Counted from the stretch's first letter, positions 35,790 to 43,480 are shown. The stretch: DNA of 43,629 bases from Streptococcus cristatus (GCF_003943815.1 NZ_RJNA01000004.1:115286-158914), one strand, 5' to 3'. Numbers and translations are program-made. The notes: generated from the letters alone by a model not told the origin.

Positions 35790-37132
35790 AAACTATTCCT
35801 TCTTTTAATTGTTAATACTTGGGTGAAATCATACTTACTTATTTCTGTATCGAGCATGATATATTCATAATTCTCTAAAATTTCTTTTAGATTATTTAAA
35901 CCTAGGCCTCTTCGACAACCTTTCGTTGAGAACTCTGGTTCATAAATTTCTTCTAAATCTAATTTTCTTTGCTTGCGGGAATTTTTTACAACAAAAATGA
36001 TTTCTGTATCGAGTTGAACTAAAGTCACATGAATCATTTTTTCATAGCTTTCGATTGCGCCCTCAACAGCATTGTTTAGTAATATACTAGCCATTCTTAC
36101 CACATCTAATAGCTTAATCGGTAATGTCTCAACAGGATCTTTGACTTCGAATGTCAAATCAATCTGGTGTTCACGCGCCTTGAATAAAGTCTCCGTCATA
36201 ACGCTTCGGAGAGCTGAGTCGCCAACATTGTTCAAATCAAAATAAGTGTATTTATCCGAGCGTAATTTTAAATTTGCATCAACTAAGACTTCTTGATATA
36301 TTTTTTCAATTTCCTTGATATCTTGAGTATTGATGGCCGTCTGAAAGCTAGTCAGCATGCCGGCATAATCATGACGAAAGCCACGAATTTCATTATAAAG
36401 AGAAACAATTTCATCTGTATACTGCTGCAGCTGCAACTGTTCCAATTCTCTTTGTCGAATCTCCTCTTCTTTTTCATACTTTTCCCGAATCGCCTTTAAA
36501 TAGAAAAGAGTCGTCATAAAGATCAAGAAACAAATAGTCGCTAGCATACTGCTAAAACTATTAAAATGATCGTCTTCACTTAACCAATGAGAAACATTCA
36601 ATATGAGAATCGTTAGAAAATAATAAATATTAATCTTTTGAACTGTCTTTTTAAAGGAAGAGTCTTTAAAATCTCTCAGTTGAAATTCAAAATAATCAAT
36701 AGATTTTAGCATAAACAAAACAGAGATACTGTTTATCGTGATATAAAAGATAGCCCAATTATCTTTTACAAATGAATCCCCTGTAATTGAGGAAATAATG
36801 ACGGAAAAAAAGGTAGTAGAAGACTGAACTGTTAAATAAAGGAGAAGAGATAGAAATATAGAGAAAAGAGTTGATAACTTCTCTTTTTTATAAAAATATC
36901 TGTAGAAAAAAAGAGGATAAATCAGTAGTAAAATAAAATACAGAACATGCCTTGACAAAGAAAATATAGATTCTAAATTTAATATGAGTAATGGTAATAA
37001 AATTAAGACTATAGCACACAGAAAAGTAAAGTAAAAACTAGATTTTACTTTATTGATCTTTTCATATATAACAATAGTGAAATATACTTCAATGGCGGCT
37101 TGCAATATCCAAAAAAATAATTCAAACATCAT
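35786..37132 (-). CDS. comD: Competence pheromone receptor histidine kinase ComD
   Basis: 448-residue HPK10-type kinase: about six to seven N-terminal membrane helices (residues about 3-212) that bind the pheromone, a coiled-coil linker (about 215-245), phospho-acceptor H254 in GFRHDYAGML and an HATPase domain (NNAVEGAIESYEKM; GLGLNNLKEIL). It senses the ComC peptide and phosphorylates ComE. The N-terminal sensor part co-varies with the pherotype in streptococci. TTAGGAGA precedes the start; two adjacent ATGs (37132, 37129) are possible. Confidence 0.96.
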   Translation of the reverse strand: MMFELFFWILQAAIEVYFTIVIYEKINKVKSSFYFTFLCAIVLILLPLLILNLESIFSLSRHVLYFILLLIYPLFFYRYFYKKEKLSTLFSIFLSLLLYLTVQSSTTFFSVIISSITGDSFVKDNWAIFYITINSISVLFMLKSIDYFEFQLRDFKDSSFKKTVQKINIYYFLTILILNVSHWLSEDDHFNSFSSMLATICFLIFMTTLFYLKAIREKYEKEEEIRQRELEQLQLQQYTDEIVSLYNEIRGFRHDYAGMLTSFQTAINTQDIKEIEKIYQEVLVDANLKLRSDKYTYFDLNNVGDSALRSVMTETLFKAREHQIDLTFEVKDPVETLPIKLLDVVRMASILLNNAVEGAIESYEKMIHVTLVQLDTEIIFVVKNSRKQRKLDLEEIYEPEFSTKGCRRGLGLNNLKEILENYEYIMLDTEISKYDFTQVLTIKRRNSL

Positions 37133-37154
37133 TCCATCTCCTAAGTTATCGATG

Positions 37155-37283
37155 TTATTTTTTCTTAAATTTAATTTTTAAGAAGATATTTCTTAAATCT
37201 CCTCCAAGAACTTCTTTAAGTTCTTTTTCATTCAAGGCTGGGAATTGAGCGATTGTTTTAAAGTTTTTCTGAGTATTTTTCAT
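37155..37283 (-). CDS. comC: Competence-stimulating peptide precursor ComC
   Basis: 42-residue double-glycine-type precursor. The leader is MKNTQKNFKTIAQFPALNEK then ELKEVLGG; cleavage after GG (27-28) by ComAB gives the 14-residue peptide DLRNIFLKIKFKKK, with the typical acidic first residue, Arg at position 3 and a basic tail. As I recall, this is the peptide reported for S. cristatus (S. crista), and it differs from the S. gordonii and S. sanguinis types. AGGAG precedes the ATG. The ComE-dependent promoter is directly upstream, and comD starts 22 bases after the stop. Confidence 0.97.
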   Translation of the reverse strand: MKNTQKNFKTIAQFPALNEKELKEVLGGDLRNIFLKIKFKKK

Positions 37284-37331
37284 AATAGATTCTCCTAAAA
37301 ATTTTTTCGTAAGTGTTACCTTACAAGATCT

Positions 37332-37398
37332 ATTATAAATAAAATTTCAAATAATCTGTCATCTTTCCCTGAAATGTCATTTTTTATTCCTGAAATGT
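37332..37398 (-). promoter_or_regulatory. comC: comCDE promoter with ComE-binding repeats
   Basis: Minus strand ACATTTCAG (37398-37390), 12 bases, ACATTTCAG (37377-37369): two exact repeats matching the ComE box (aCAnTTcaG-N12-aCAnTTgaG). TATAAT lies at 37337-37332 and no -35 is present, as expected for an activator-dependent promoter. Confidence 0.92.
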
Positions 37399-37417
37399 CG
37401 TTTTCTCAAAAATATAA

Positions 37418-37442
37418 CAAAAAAACACGAAATTTTTCGTGT
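37418..37442 (-). terminator. Terminator between tRNA-Arg and comCDE
   Basis: ACACGAAA (37442-37435 on the minus strand) and TTTCGTGT form an 8-bp stem followed by TTTTTTT. In pneumococcus, read-through past the equivalent terminator contributes to basal comCDE expression. Confidence 0.85.
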
Positions 37443-37459
37443 CTGAATAGTGTATATTA

Positions 37460-37533
37460 TGATCCCAGCAGGATTCGAACCTGCGACCGTTCGCTTAGAA
37501 GGCGAATGCTCTATCCAGCTGAGCTATGAGACC
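37460..37533 (-). tRNA. tRNA-Arg (TCT)
   Basis: 74-nt cloverleaf. Acceptor GGTCTCA/TGGGATC with discriminator A; anticodon loop CTTCTAA (anticodon TCT); T arm GCAGGTTCGAATCCTGC. It is immediately upstream of comCDE. Confidence 0.97.
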
Positions 37534-37544
37534 GATACCTTTTC

Positions 37545-37573
37545 ATTCTATCAGAAAAATCTAGTATCGTCAA
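37545..37573 (-). promoter_or_regulatory. tRNA-Arg promoter
   Basis: TTGACG (37573-37568), a 17-base spacer and TAGAAT (37550-37545), just after the rlmH stop. Confidence 0.8.
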
Positions 37574-37576
37574 GAT

Positions 37577-38056
37577 TTACTTATGGTAGGGACTCCCTTG
37601 TTGAATCATGAAAGCCCGGTAAATCTGCTCTACCAAAACAAGGCGCATCAGTTGATGGGGCAGGGTCAATTTTCCAAAACTCATCAGTAGATTAGCTCTT
37701 TTTTTGACAGCAGGAGACAGACCCAAGCTGCCACCAATCACAAATGTAATATCAGAAAAGCCACGAACTGTGATGTCGTTCAAGATCGAACTAAACTCTT
37801 CTGAAGGAAATTGCTTTCCTTCAATAGCTAGAGCAACCACGAATTCTCGTTCAGAGATTTTTGTTAAGATCCGATTTCCCTCTTTTTCGAGGATTTGCTG
37901 ATTTTCTAGCTCACTGGCCTTATCTGGTGTTTTTTCGTCTGCTAATTCTACAATTTCTAACTTAGAAAATCGACTCAGGCGTTTGGCATATTCAGCAATT
38001 CCATCCTTGAGGTATTTTTCTTTTAATTTTCCAACGGTTACAAGCTTTATTTTCAT
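37577..38056 (-). CDS. rlmH: 23S rRNA (pseudouridine1915-N3)-methyltransferase RlmH
   Basis: 159-residue SPOUT methyltransferase acting on helix 69 of 23S rRNA in assembled ribosomes. The universal N-terminus [20 protein letters not shown] and the knot region [34 protein letters not shown] are complete. The ATG has no ribosome binding site. A -10 box (TAGAAT, 38068-38063) ends six bases before it, so the mRNA may start at the ATG itself. The gene borders the origin; DnaA-box-like sequences overlap its promoter region. Confidence 0.97.
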   Translation of the reverse strand: MKIKLVTVGKLKEKYLKDGIAEYAKRLSRFSKLEIVELADEKTPDKASELENQQILEKEGNRILTKISEREFVVALAIEGKQFPSEEFSSILNDITVRGFSDITFVIGGSLGLSPAVKKRANLLMSFGKLTLPHQLMRLVLVEQIYRAFMIQQGSPYHK

Positions 38057-38062
38057 ATTTCC

Positions 38063-38071
38063 ATTCTATCA
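38063..38071 (-). promoter_or_regulatory. rlmH: rlmH promoter, probably giving a leaderless mRNA
   Basis: Minus strand TGATAGAAT, an extended -10 ending at 38063. The ATG begins at 38056, where transcription would be expected to start. A DnaA-box-like ATATCCACA (38071-38079) abuts it. Confidence 0.5.
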
Positions 38072-38199
38072 TATCCACATGGATTTCACACTTTATTCAC
38101 ATCAGTTTTTTATGGAAAACTTGTTGAATCTATGTATTTTCTAACCTCTATCAACATTTTTTATAAGTTTTCCACAAGTTGTGGAAAACTTGTGGATTT
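38071..38199. other. DnaA-box cluster between rlmH and htrA (oriC part 1)
   Basis: Near matches to TTATCCACA: ATATCCACA 38071-38079, TTATTCACA 38093-38101, TTTTCCACA 38168-38176, TGTGGAAAA 38180-38188 (reverse) and TGTGGATTT 38191-38199 (reverse). The third and fourth form an 11-1-11 palindrome (38167-38189). Confidence 0.8.
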
Positions 38200-38214
38200 T
38201 AAGTTATAATTAAG
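38182..38214 (+). promoter_or_regulatory. htrA: htrA promoter with CiaR-like site
   Basis: TATAAT at 38205-38210 with TGGAAA 17 bases upstream. TTTAAG-TTATA-ATTAAG (38198-38214) matches the CiaR consensus TTTAAG-N5-TTTAAG with one change. In pneumococcus htrA is a CiaRH target. The -35 lies inside a DnaA box. Confidence 0.7.
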
Positions 38215-38258
38215 AATAGATTTCTATAATTTCATCAATTGTAATCAAGGAGGAAAAT

Positions 38259-39437
38259 ATGAAAAACGCTTCAAATTTCTTTAAAAAATCTTTGTTGCTT
38301 TTTATTGTTTTAGTTGTAGGATTTATTGGCGGAAGCCTAGGAAATTTAGCCACCGCATTTGTTAATAATAAAATGGCTAATCTTGGTTCTTCAAATTCAA
38401 AGACTACTGTATCAACGTCTTATAAAAACACAACCGACACCACAAAGGCTGTAAAAAAAGTGCAAAACGCAGTTGTATCGGTGATTACTTATACCGGTTC
38501 TAATCAAGAAGAAGTGATCAATAATGAATCAACCAGTGATCCTCAAGTAGCTAGTGAGGGATCAGGTGTCATTTATAAGAAGGAAGGAAAATATGCCTAC
38601 CTTGTTACCAATACTCACGTGCTTAATGGAGCAAAAAATCCCGATATTCTACTAGCAGATGGTAGTAAGGTTCCTGGTGAAGTGGTAGGATCAGATGTTT
38701 ATTCTGATATTTCTGTAGTAAGAATTAGCTCTGAAAAGGTGAAAGATGTAGCTGAATTTGGAGATTCCAACTCCCTGACAGTAGGAGAAACTGCTATTGC
38801 CATCGGAAGTCCTCTCGGAACAGAATACGCTAACTCTGTTACACAGGGAATCATCTCTAGTTTGGGTAGAAATGTAACCTTGCAATCTGAAGACGGCCAA
38901 AATATTTCGACTACTGCCTTGCAAACAGATGCTGCTATCAACCCTGGTAACTCTGGTGGCCCACTCATCAATATCCAAGGGCAAGTTATTGGTATTACGT
39001 CCAGCAAAATCTCTCACAATGGTCAAACTGCTGTAGAAGGCATGGGCTTTGCAATTCCATCAAACGATGTTGTCAATATCATCAAGCAATTAGAGAAAAC
39101 TGGAACAGTCACTCGTCCTGCTCTGGGTATCCAAATGCTTGATTTATCTAATATCGCCACTTCTGACTTAGCAAAATTACGTCTACCTTCATCTGTAAAA
39201 TCAGGTATCCTTGTCCGCTCTGTACAAGAAGGAATGCCTGCTGAAAATAAACTTCAGAAATACGACGTCATCACAAAAGTTGACGATAAGGATGTTGAGT
39301 CAACCAGTGATTTACAATCTGCTCTCTACAGACACTCTCTGGGGGATGAGTTGAAAGTAACTTACTTTAGGGATGGTAAAGAAGCTACTACAATCATCAA
39401 ACTGACCAAATCAACCCAAGACTTAAGTGACAACTAA
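38259..39437 (+). CDS. htrA: Surface serine protease HtrA (DegP)
   Basis: 392-residue membrane-anchored quality-control protease. The N-terminal helix (about 10-33) is an uncleaved anchor. The trypsin-like domain has the catalytic triad H120 (NTHVL), D150 (YSDISVV) and S232 (NPGNSGGPL), and one PDZ domain covers about 285-385. It degrades misfolded exported proteins and, in pneumococcus, limits competence by acting on the pheromone. AAGGAGG precedes the ATG at 38259. The promoter carries CiaR-like and DnaA-box sequences. It is followed 62 bases later by parB with no ordinary terminator. Confidence 0.97.
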   Translation: MKNASNFFKKSLLLFIVLVVGFIGGSLGNLATAFVNNKMANLGSSNSKTTVSTSYKNTTDTTKAVKKVQNAVVSVITYTGSNQEEVINNESTSDPQVASEGSGVIYKKEGKYAYLVTNTHVLNGAKNPDILLADGSKVPGEVVGSDVYSDISVVRISSEKVKDVAEFGDSNSLTVGETAIAIGSPLGTEYANSVTQGIISSLGRNVTLQSEDGQNISTTALQTDAAINPGNSGGPLINIQGQVIGITSSKISHNGQTAVEGMGFAIPSNDVVNIIKQLEKTGTVTRPALGIQMLDLSNIATSDLAKLRLPSSVKSGILVRSVQEGMPAENKLQKYDVITKVDDKDVESTSDLQSALYRHSLGDELKVTYFRDGKEATTIIKLTKSTQDLSDN

Positions 39438-39440
39438 TCC

Positions 39441-39478
39441 TTTACATAATTGTCAACACACCTTTACACGATCGTAAA
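39441..39478. repeat. Phased TTTACA/TGTCAA/CGTAAA half-sites before parB
   Basis: TTTACA (39441-39446), TGTCAA (39451-39456), TTTACA (39463-39468) and CGTAAA (39473-39478): two pairs with N4 gaps at centre spacings 10, 12 and 10. They overlap the predicted parB promoter. Confidence 0.55.
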
Positions 39479-39486
39479 GGTGTGTT
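39455..39486. promoter_or_regulatory. parB: 13-bp perfect inverted repeat overlapping the parB promoter
   Basis: AACACACCTTTAC (39455-39467), loop ACGATC, GTAAAGGTGTGTT (39474-39486). No T run follows on either strand, so it is not a standard terminator. It covers the -35 to -10 region of parB and is best read as an operator. Confidence 0.55.
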
Positions 39487-39491
39487 ATGCT
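39463..39491 (+). promoter_or_regulatory. parB: parB promoter
   Basis: TTTACA (39463-39468), a 17-base spacer, and TATGCT (39486-39491) preceded by TGT (extended -10). The start would fall near 39498-39500, at the parB ATG. Confidence 0.5.
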
Positions 39492-39499
39492 ATATACAA

Positions 39500-40261
39500 A
39501 TGGAAAATTATCAATACATACCACTAAAAGACATTCGAACCAATCCTTATCAGCCTAGAAAGAGTTTTTCTCAAGAAAAAATAAATGAATTGGCAGCTTC
39601 TATTAAAGAGAATGGAATTATCCAGCCCATTATTTTGAGAAAATCTTCCTTATTTGGTTACGAAATTTTAGCAGGTGAAAGACGATTCCGAGCTGCTAAG
39701 ATTGCTGGCTTAGAAAAGATTCCTGCCCTCATTAAAGACCTATCTGACGATGACATGATGAAGCAAGCCATCATCGAGAATTTGCAGAGAGAAGATCTCA
39801 ATCCAATCGAAGAAGCGGAATCCTATCAGCATCTGATTGAGAAAGGATTAACCCATGAAGAAATTGCAAAAATCATGGGAAAATCTCGGCCTTACATCAG
39901 TAATCTTGTCCGCCTGTTACAGCTGCCAGCTTTTATGATGGACGCTGTCAAAGAGGAAATGATTTCGCAAGGGCATGCTCGTCTCCTCATTCCACTCAAA
40001 AAGGAAGAACAAGTCTTTTGGCTGGACAAAATCATTCAAGATAATTTATCCGTTCGTGCTCTTGAACTTTCATTACAAAAGACCAAAAAGTCAAAGACTA
40101 AGAAGAACAAAGAAATTTTCGCCCATTCAGAAGAAGAAAAACTGAAAAAAATCCTTGGCCTCAATGTCACTATTCAATTGAAAACTCCTTCAAAAGGAAA
40201 GATCATTATTCCTTTTGAAAATGAGGAAGAGTACCAAAGAATTATAAACAGCCTGAAATAG
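39500..40261 (+). CDS. parB: Chromosome partitioning protein ParB (Spo0J)
   Basis: 253-residue CTP-dependent DNA clamp that loads at parS and recruits SMC to the origin. N-terminal nucleotide-binding domain with GERRFRA (59-65) and ENLQREDLNPIEEA (93-106), a central HTH (about 117-140) that reads parS, and a C-terminal dimerisation part. No parA lies next to it, as is usual in streptococci. The ATG at 39500 matches the family N-terminus (MENYQYIPLKDI); an in-frame GTG at 39482 lies inside the promoter palindrome. There is no ribosome binding site, and the predicted transcript starts at the ATG. Likely binding sites in this window are 27249-27264 and 29885-29900. Confidence 0.95.
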   Translation: MENYQYIPLKDIRTNPYQPRKSFSQEKINELAASIKENGIIQPIILRKSSLFGYEILAGERRFRAAKIAGLEKIPALIKDLSDDDMMKQAIIENLQREDLNPIEEAESYQHLIEKGLTHEEIAKIMGKSRPYISNLVRLLQLPAFMMDAVKEEMISQGHARLLIPLKKEEQVFWLDKIIQDNLSVRALELSLQKTKKSKTKKNKEIFAHSEEEKLKKILGLNVTIQLKTPSKGKIIIPFENEEEYQRIINSLK

Positions 40262-40293
40262 GGCTGTTATTTTCTTTTTTCAAACTAACAGAC

Positions 40294-40409
40294 TTTTCCA
40301 CCTTTAAAAGCGGCCTAAATCTTTGAAAAATAAGGATTTTGCTTGTAATCCACAATCTGTGGATAAGTCTTATGAACATTGTTAATTTTTCTCCACAAGT
40401 TGTGGAAAA
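40294..40409. other. DnaA-box cluster between parB and dnaA (oriC part 2)
   Basis: TTTTCCACC 40294-40302, TAATCCACA 40346-40354, TGTGGATAA 40358-40366 (exact consensus, reverse), TTCTCCACA 40389-40397 and TGTGGAAAA 40401-40409 (reverse). The last two are the inverted pair also found upstream of htrA. Confidence 0.88.
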
Positions 40410-40431
40410 CTTGATCATTTTATGTTAAAAT
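40403..40431 (+). promoter_or_regulatory. dnaA: dnaA promoter
   Basis: Extended -10 TGTTAAAAT with TAAAAT at 40426-40431, and TGGAAA 17 bases upstream inside a DnaA box, suggesting autorepression. The leader is about 35 nt. Confidence 0.65.
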
Positions 40432-40473
40432 GAGAGTCGACATATAGAATAATTTTTTGAAAAGGAGGAGGCA

Positions 40474-41829
40474 ATGACCAAAGAGCAAGAATTTTGGCGA
40501 AGAATTTTAGAACTTTCAGCTGCTCAACTAAAACAGACAACCTATGATTTTTTTGTTGCAGAAGCAAAATTGATAGCCATTGAAAATAATCAGGCCACTA
40601 TCTTTCTTGATAGCCCAGTCAAACAGCTGTTTTGGGAGCAAAACTTGGTAGGCGTTATTCTTACAGCTGGCTTTGAAATTTTTAACGATCAAATCACAGC
40701 CAAATACGTCTTTGAAGAAGCAGGACATGACCTTGTTTCCAAATATCAGCTGGAGGAACAGGCTGAAAAAACTCCATTTCGACCAACTTTACCGCCCATT
40801 GATACTGGATTAAAAGCTAAATATACCTTTGATAATTTTGTACAAGGGGATGGAAATATCTGGGCCAAAGCAGCAGCCTTGGCTGTGTCTGAAAACCTAG
40901 CGACTACTTATAATCCCCTATTTATCTATGGCGGTCCAGGTCTAGGAAAAACTCACTTACTAAATGCTATCGGCAATCAAATTTTGGAAAATATTCCTGA
41001 TGCGCGTGTGAAATATATTCCAGCAGAAACCTTTATCAATGACTTTCTGGAGCATCTGAGGCTCGGTGACATGGATAATTTCAAAAAAATCTATCGGAGC
41101 TTGGATTTGCTCTTGATTGATGATATCCAGTCTCTTGGCGGAAAAAAAGTCTCTACCCAAGAAGAATTTTTTAATACTTTTAACGCCCTTCATGGCGATA
41201 ACAAGCAGATTGTGCTGACCAGCGACCGCAGTCCAGATCATCTTGATAATTTGGAAGAACGCTTGGTCACGCGCTTCAAATGGGGGCTCACTCAAAATAT
41301 TACACCACCTGATTTTGAAACGCGGATTGCCATCCTCCGAAACAAAATAGAAAATCTGGACTACATTTTCCCTAATGATACTTTGGAGTACCTCGCCGGA
41401 CAATTTGATTCGAATGTCCGTGACCTAGAAGGGGCACTCAATGATATCACGCTCATTGCAAGAGTCCGCAATCTCAAGGAAATTACGATTGACATCGCTG
41501 CTGAAGCTATTCGAGCTCGCAAGCAGGACTCTAGTCAGGTAACAGTCATTCCGATTGAAAAGATCCAGTCTGAGGTCGGCAATTTCTATGGCGTTAGTGT
41601 CAAGGAAATGAAGGGAAGTCGTCGAGTCCAAAATATCGTTTTGGCTAGACAAGTGGCCATGTATCTAGCCCGCGAACTAACAGACAATAGCCTACCAAAA
41701 ATCGGACGAGAATTTGGCGGCAAAGACCATACAACAGTCATTCACGCGCATGGAAAAATCAAAAACCGACTCGAAACTGACGATAGCCTGCGACTTGAAA
41801 TCGAAAATATCAAAAACAAGATAAAATAA
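40474..41829 (+). CDS. dnaA: Chromosomal replication initiator protein DnaA
   Basis: 451-residue AAA+ initiator. Domain I (1-80) interacts with helicase-loading partners, and a short domain II linker (about 85-115) follows. Domain III has Walker A GGPGLGKT (153-160) and Walker B LLLIDDIQ. Domain IV is the DNA-binding HTH with the signature [15 protein letters not shown] near the C-terminus. A very strong ribosome binding site, AAGGAGGAGG, precedes the ATG. It is flanked on both sides by DnaA boxes that form oriC. dnaN follows after 157 bases. Confidence 0.99.
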   Translation: MTKEQEFWRRILELSAAQLKQTTYDFFVAEAKLIAIENNQATIFLDSPVKQLFWEQNLVGVILTAGFEIFNDQITAKYVFEEAGHDLVSKYQLEEQAEKTPFRPTLPPIDTGLKAKYTFDNFVQGDGNIWAKAAALAVSENLATTYNPLFIYGGPGLGKTHLLNAIGNQILENIPDARVKYIPAETFINDFLEHLRLGDMDNFKKIYRSLDLLLIDDIQSLGGKKVSTQEEFFNTFNALHGDNKQIVLTSDRSPDHLDNLEERLVTRFKWGLTQNITPPDFETRIAILRNKIENLDYIFPNDTLEYLAGQFDSNVRDLEGALNDITLIARVRNLKEITIDIAAEAIRARKQDSSQVTVIPIEKIQSEVGNFYGVSVKEMKGSRRVQNIVLARQVAMYLARELTDNSLPKIGREFGGKDHTTVIHAHGKIKNRLETDDSLRLEIENIKNKIK

Positions 41830-41832
41830 GGG

Positions 41833-41925
41833 TGTGGAAAAGATTTAGCTAATCTGAAGTTTTTTCCACAGGTTGTGAACAAGTCTTAAAACTTGATTTT
41901 AGATACTTTGCTCCATTTTTCCACA
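41833..41925. other. DnaA-box cluster between dnaA and dnaN (oriC part 3)
   Basis: TGTGGAAAA 41833-41841 (reverse), TTTTCCACA 41862-41870, TGTGAACAA 41874-41882 (reverse, weak) and TTTTCCACA 41917-41925, followed by a partial box CTTCCACAAG. This lies next to an AT-rich tract with DnaA-trios. Confidence 0.88.
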
Positions 41926-41938
41926 GCTTCCACAAGAA

Positions 41939-41982
41939 CTACTATTACTATTAACTTAATAATCATAAATAATAAAAGGAGT
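41939..41982. other. Origin unwinding element with DnaA-trios
   Basis: CTA-CTA-TTA-CTA-TTA at 41939-41953 matches the DnaA-trio (3'-GAT/AAT on the complementary strand). It follows the promoter-proximal DnaA boxes by a few bases and leads into AT-rich DNA up to the dnaN ribosome binding site. This is the basal unwinding layout described in Bacillus. Confidence 0.75.
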
Positions 41983-41986
41983 CCCT

Positions 41987-43123
41987 ATGATTCACTTCTC
42001 TATTAACAAAAATTTATTCCTACAAGCTTTGAATACAACGAAGAGAGCTATCAGTACCAAAAACGCTATTCCAATTTTATCAACTGTTAAAATTGATGTA
42101 ACGAAAGAAGGCATTACCTTGATTGGTTCCAATGGTCAAATTTCCATTGAAAACTTCATTTCAGTTCAAAATGAGAATGCTGGGCTCTTGATTACTTCAC
42201 CAGGTTCGATCCTCCTCGAAGCAAATTTCTTTATCAATGTCATTTCTAGCTTGCCAGATATCGTACTTGATTTTAAAGAGATTGAACAAAAACAAATCGT
42301 CCTCACCAGCGGCAAGTCAGAAATTACGCTAAAAGGAAAAGATGCTGATCAATATCCACGTATCCAAGAAGTCTCTACCAGCAATCCTTTGGTTTTAGAA
42401 ACAAAAGTCCTCAAAAACATCATCAATGAAACAGCTTTTGCTGCTAGCACGCAAGAAAGTCGTCCTATTTTGACAGGGGTTCATTTTGTCTTGACAGATA
42501 ACCAATCCCTCAAAACAGTTGCGACAGACTCTCACCGAATGAGCCAAAAGAAAATTACTTTGGACAAGAAGGGAGATGACTTCGATGTGGTAATTCCTAG
42601 CCGTTCTCTGCGTGAATTTACAGCTGTTTTCACAGACGAAATTGAAACAGTAGAGGTTTTCTTTGCCAATAACCAACTTCTCTTTAGAAGTGAAAATATC
42701 AGCTTCTATACACGCCTGTTGGAAGGAAACTATCCTGACACAGACCGCCTGATTCCGACAGAATTTTCAAGCGTTGTGACCTTTAATACCAATAATTTAC
42801 GTCATGCCATGGAACGGTCTCGTCTTCTGTCCAATGCGACTCAAAATGGAACCGTGAAATTAGAAATTGTGAAGGGCATTGTCAGCGCCCATGTACATTC
42901 ACCAGAAGTTGGGCGCGTAAATGAAGAAATTGATACAGAAAGTGTGTCAGGAGAAGATTTGACCATCAGCTTCAATCCCACCTATCTGATCGAAGCGCTA
43001 AAGGCAGTCGACAGCGAGAAGGTGACCATCAGCTTTATTTCAGCTGTTCGGCCTTTCACCTTGGTTCCAAGTGAAGATGCTGAAAACTTTATCCAGCTGA
43101 TCACGCCAGTCCGTACCAATTAG
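41987..43123 (+). CDS. dnaN: DNA polymerase III sliding clamp (beta subunit)
   Basis: 378-residue ring-forming clamp with three repeated domains of about 120 residues; the start MIHFSINKNLFLQALNTTKRAISTKNAIPILSTVKI and the end VRPFTLVPSEDAENFIQLITPVRTN are typical. It tethers polymerases and repair factors to DNA. AAAGGAG precedes the ATG. It lies downstream of dnaA and is followed by a terminator. Confidence 0.98.
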   Translation: MIHFSINKNLFLQALNTTKRAISTKNAIPILSTVKIDVTKEGITLIGSNGQISIENFISVQNENAGLLITSPGSILLEANFFINVISSLPDIVLDFKEIEQKQIVLTSGKSEITLKGKDADQYPRIQEVSTSNPLVLETKVLKNIINETAFAASTQESRPILTGVHFVLTDNQSLKTVATDSHRMSQKKITLDKKGDDFDVVIPSRSLREFTAVFTDEIETVEVFFANNQLLFRSENISFYTRLLEGNYPDTDRLIPTEFSSVVTFNTNNLRHAMERSRLLSNATQNGTVKLEIVKGIVSAHVHSPEVGRVNEEIDTESVSGEDLTISFNPTYLIEALKAVDSEKVTISFISAVRPFTLVPSEDAENFIQLITPVRTN

Positions 43124-43135
43124 AAGATAAGATTT

Positions 43136-43175
43136 AAGACAAGGTTGACTCGATCCGCCTTGTCTTATTTTTATA
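43136..43175 (+). terminator. dnaN: dnaN terminator
   Basis: AAGACAAGG (43136-43144) and CCTTGTCTT (43158-43166), then ATTTTTAT. Confidence 0.85.
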
Positions 43176-43203
43176 ATTTGCATGCCAGCTGATTCTAAAC
43201 TTG

Positions 43204-43212
43204 TGGTATAAT
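43204..43212 (+). promoter_or_regulatory. Promoter of the DUF951 gene
   Basis: TGGTATAAT, an extended -10 with TATAAT at 43207-43212. The leader is about 65 nt. Confidence 0.6.
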
Positions 43213-43285
43213 ACAGCTAGGGTTGAGAAAAGCGTCAATCTGTATTTTTAATAGAATAAAAAATAGATTGTCAAAAGGAGAGAAG

Positions 43286-43480
43286 ATGTACGAACTTGGA
43301 ACTTTTGTAGAAATGAAAAAGCCCCATGCCTGTACAATTAAGTCAACGGGCAAGAAGGCCAATCGTTGGGAAGTCATCCGCATGGGAGCAGATATAAAGA
43401 TTCGCTGTAGCAACTGCGAACACGTTGTCATGATGAGCAGATATGATTTTGAAAGAAAAATGAAGAAGGTTATCGAATAG
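43286..43480 (+). CDS. DUF951 family protein
   Basis: 64-residue protein conserved near dnaN in streptococci and other Firmicutes: MYELGTFVEMKKPHACTIK, then WEVIRMGADIKIRCSNCEHVVMM. The CSNC pair with an upstream HAC suggests a small metal-binding fold, possibly zinc. Function unknown. The ATG at 43286 has AAAAGGAG upstream; an in-frame ATG at 43223 lies closer to the promoter but has no ribosome binding site. Confidence 0.9.
   Translation: MYELGTFVEMKKPHACTIKSTGKKANRWEVIRMGADIKIRCSNCEHVVMMSRYDFERKMKKVIE

Noticed and set aside
39455..39486. Inverted repeat as the htrA terminator
   Set aside because: No T run follows on the plus strand, and the right arm overlaps the predicted parB -10; an operator is more likely.
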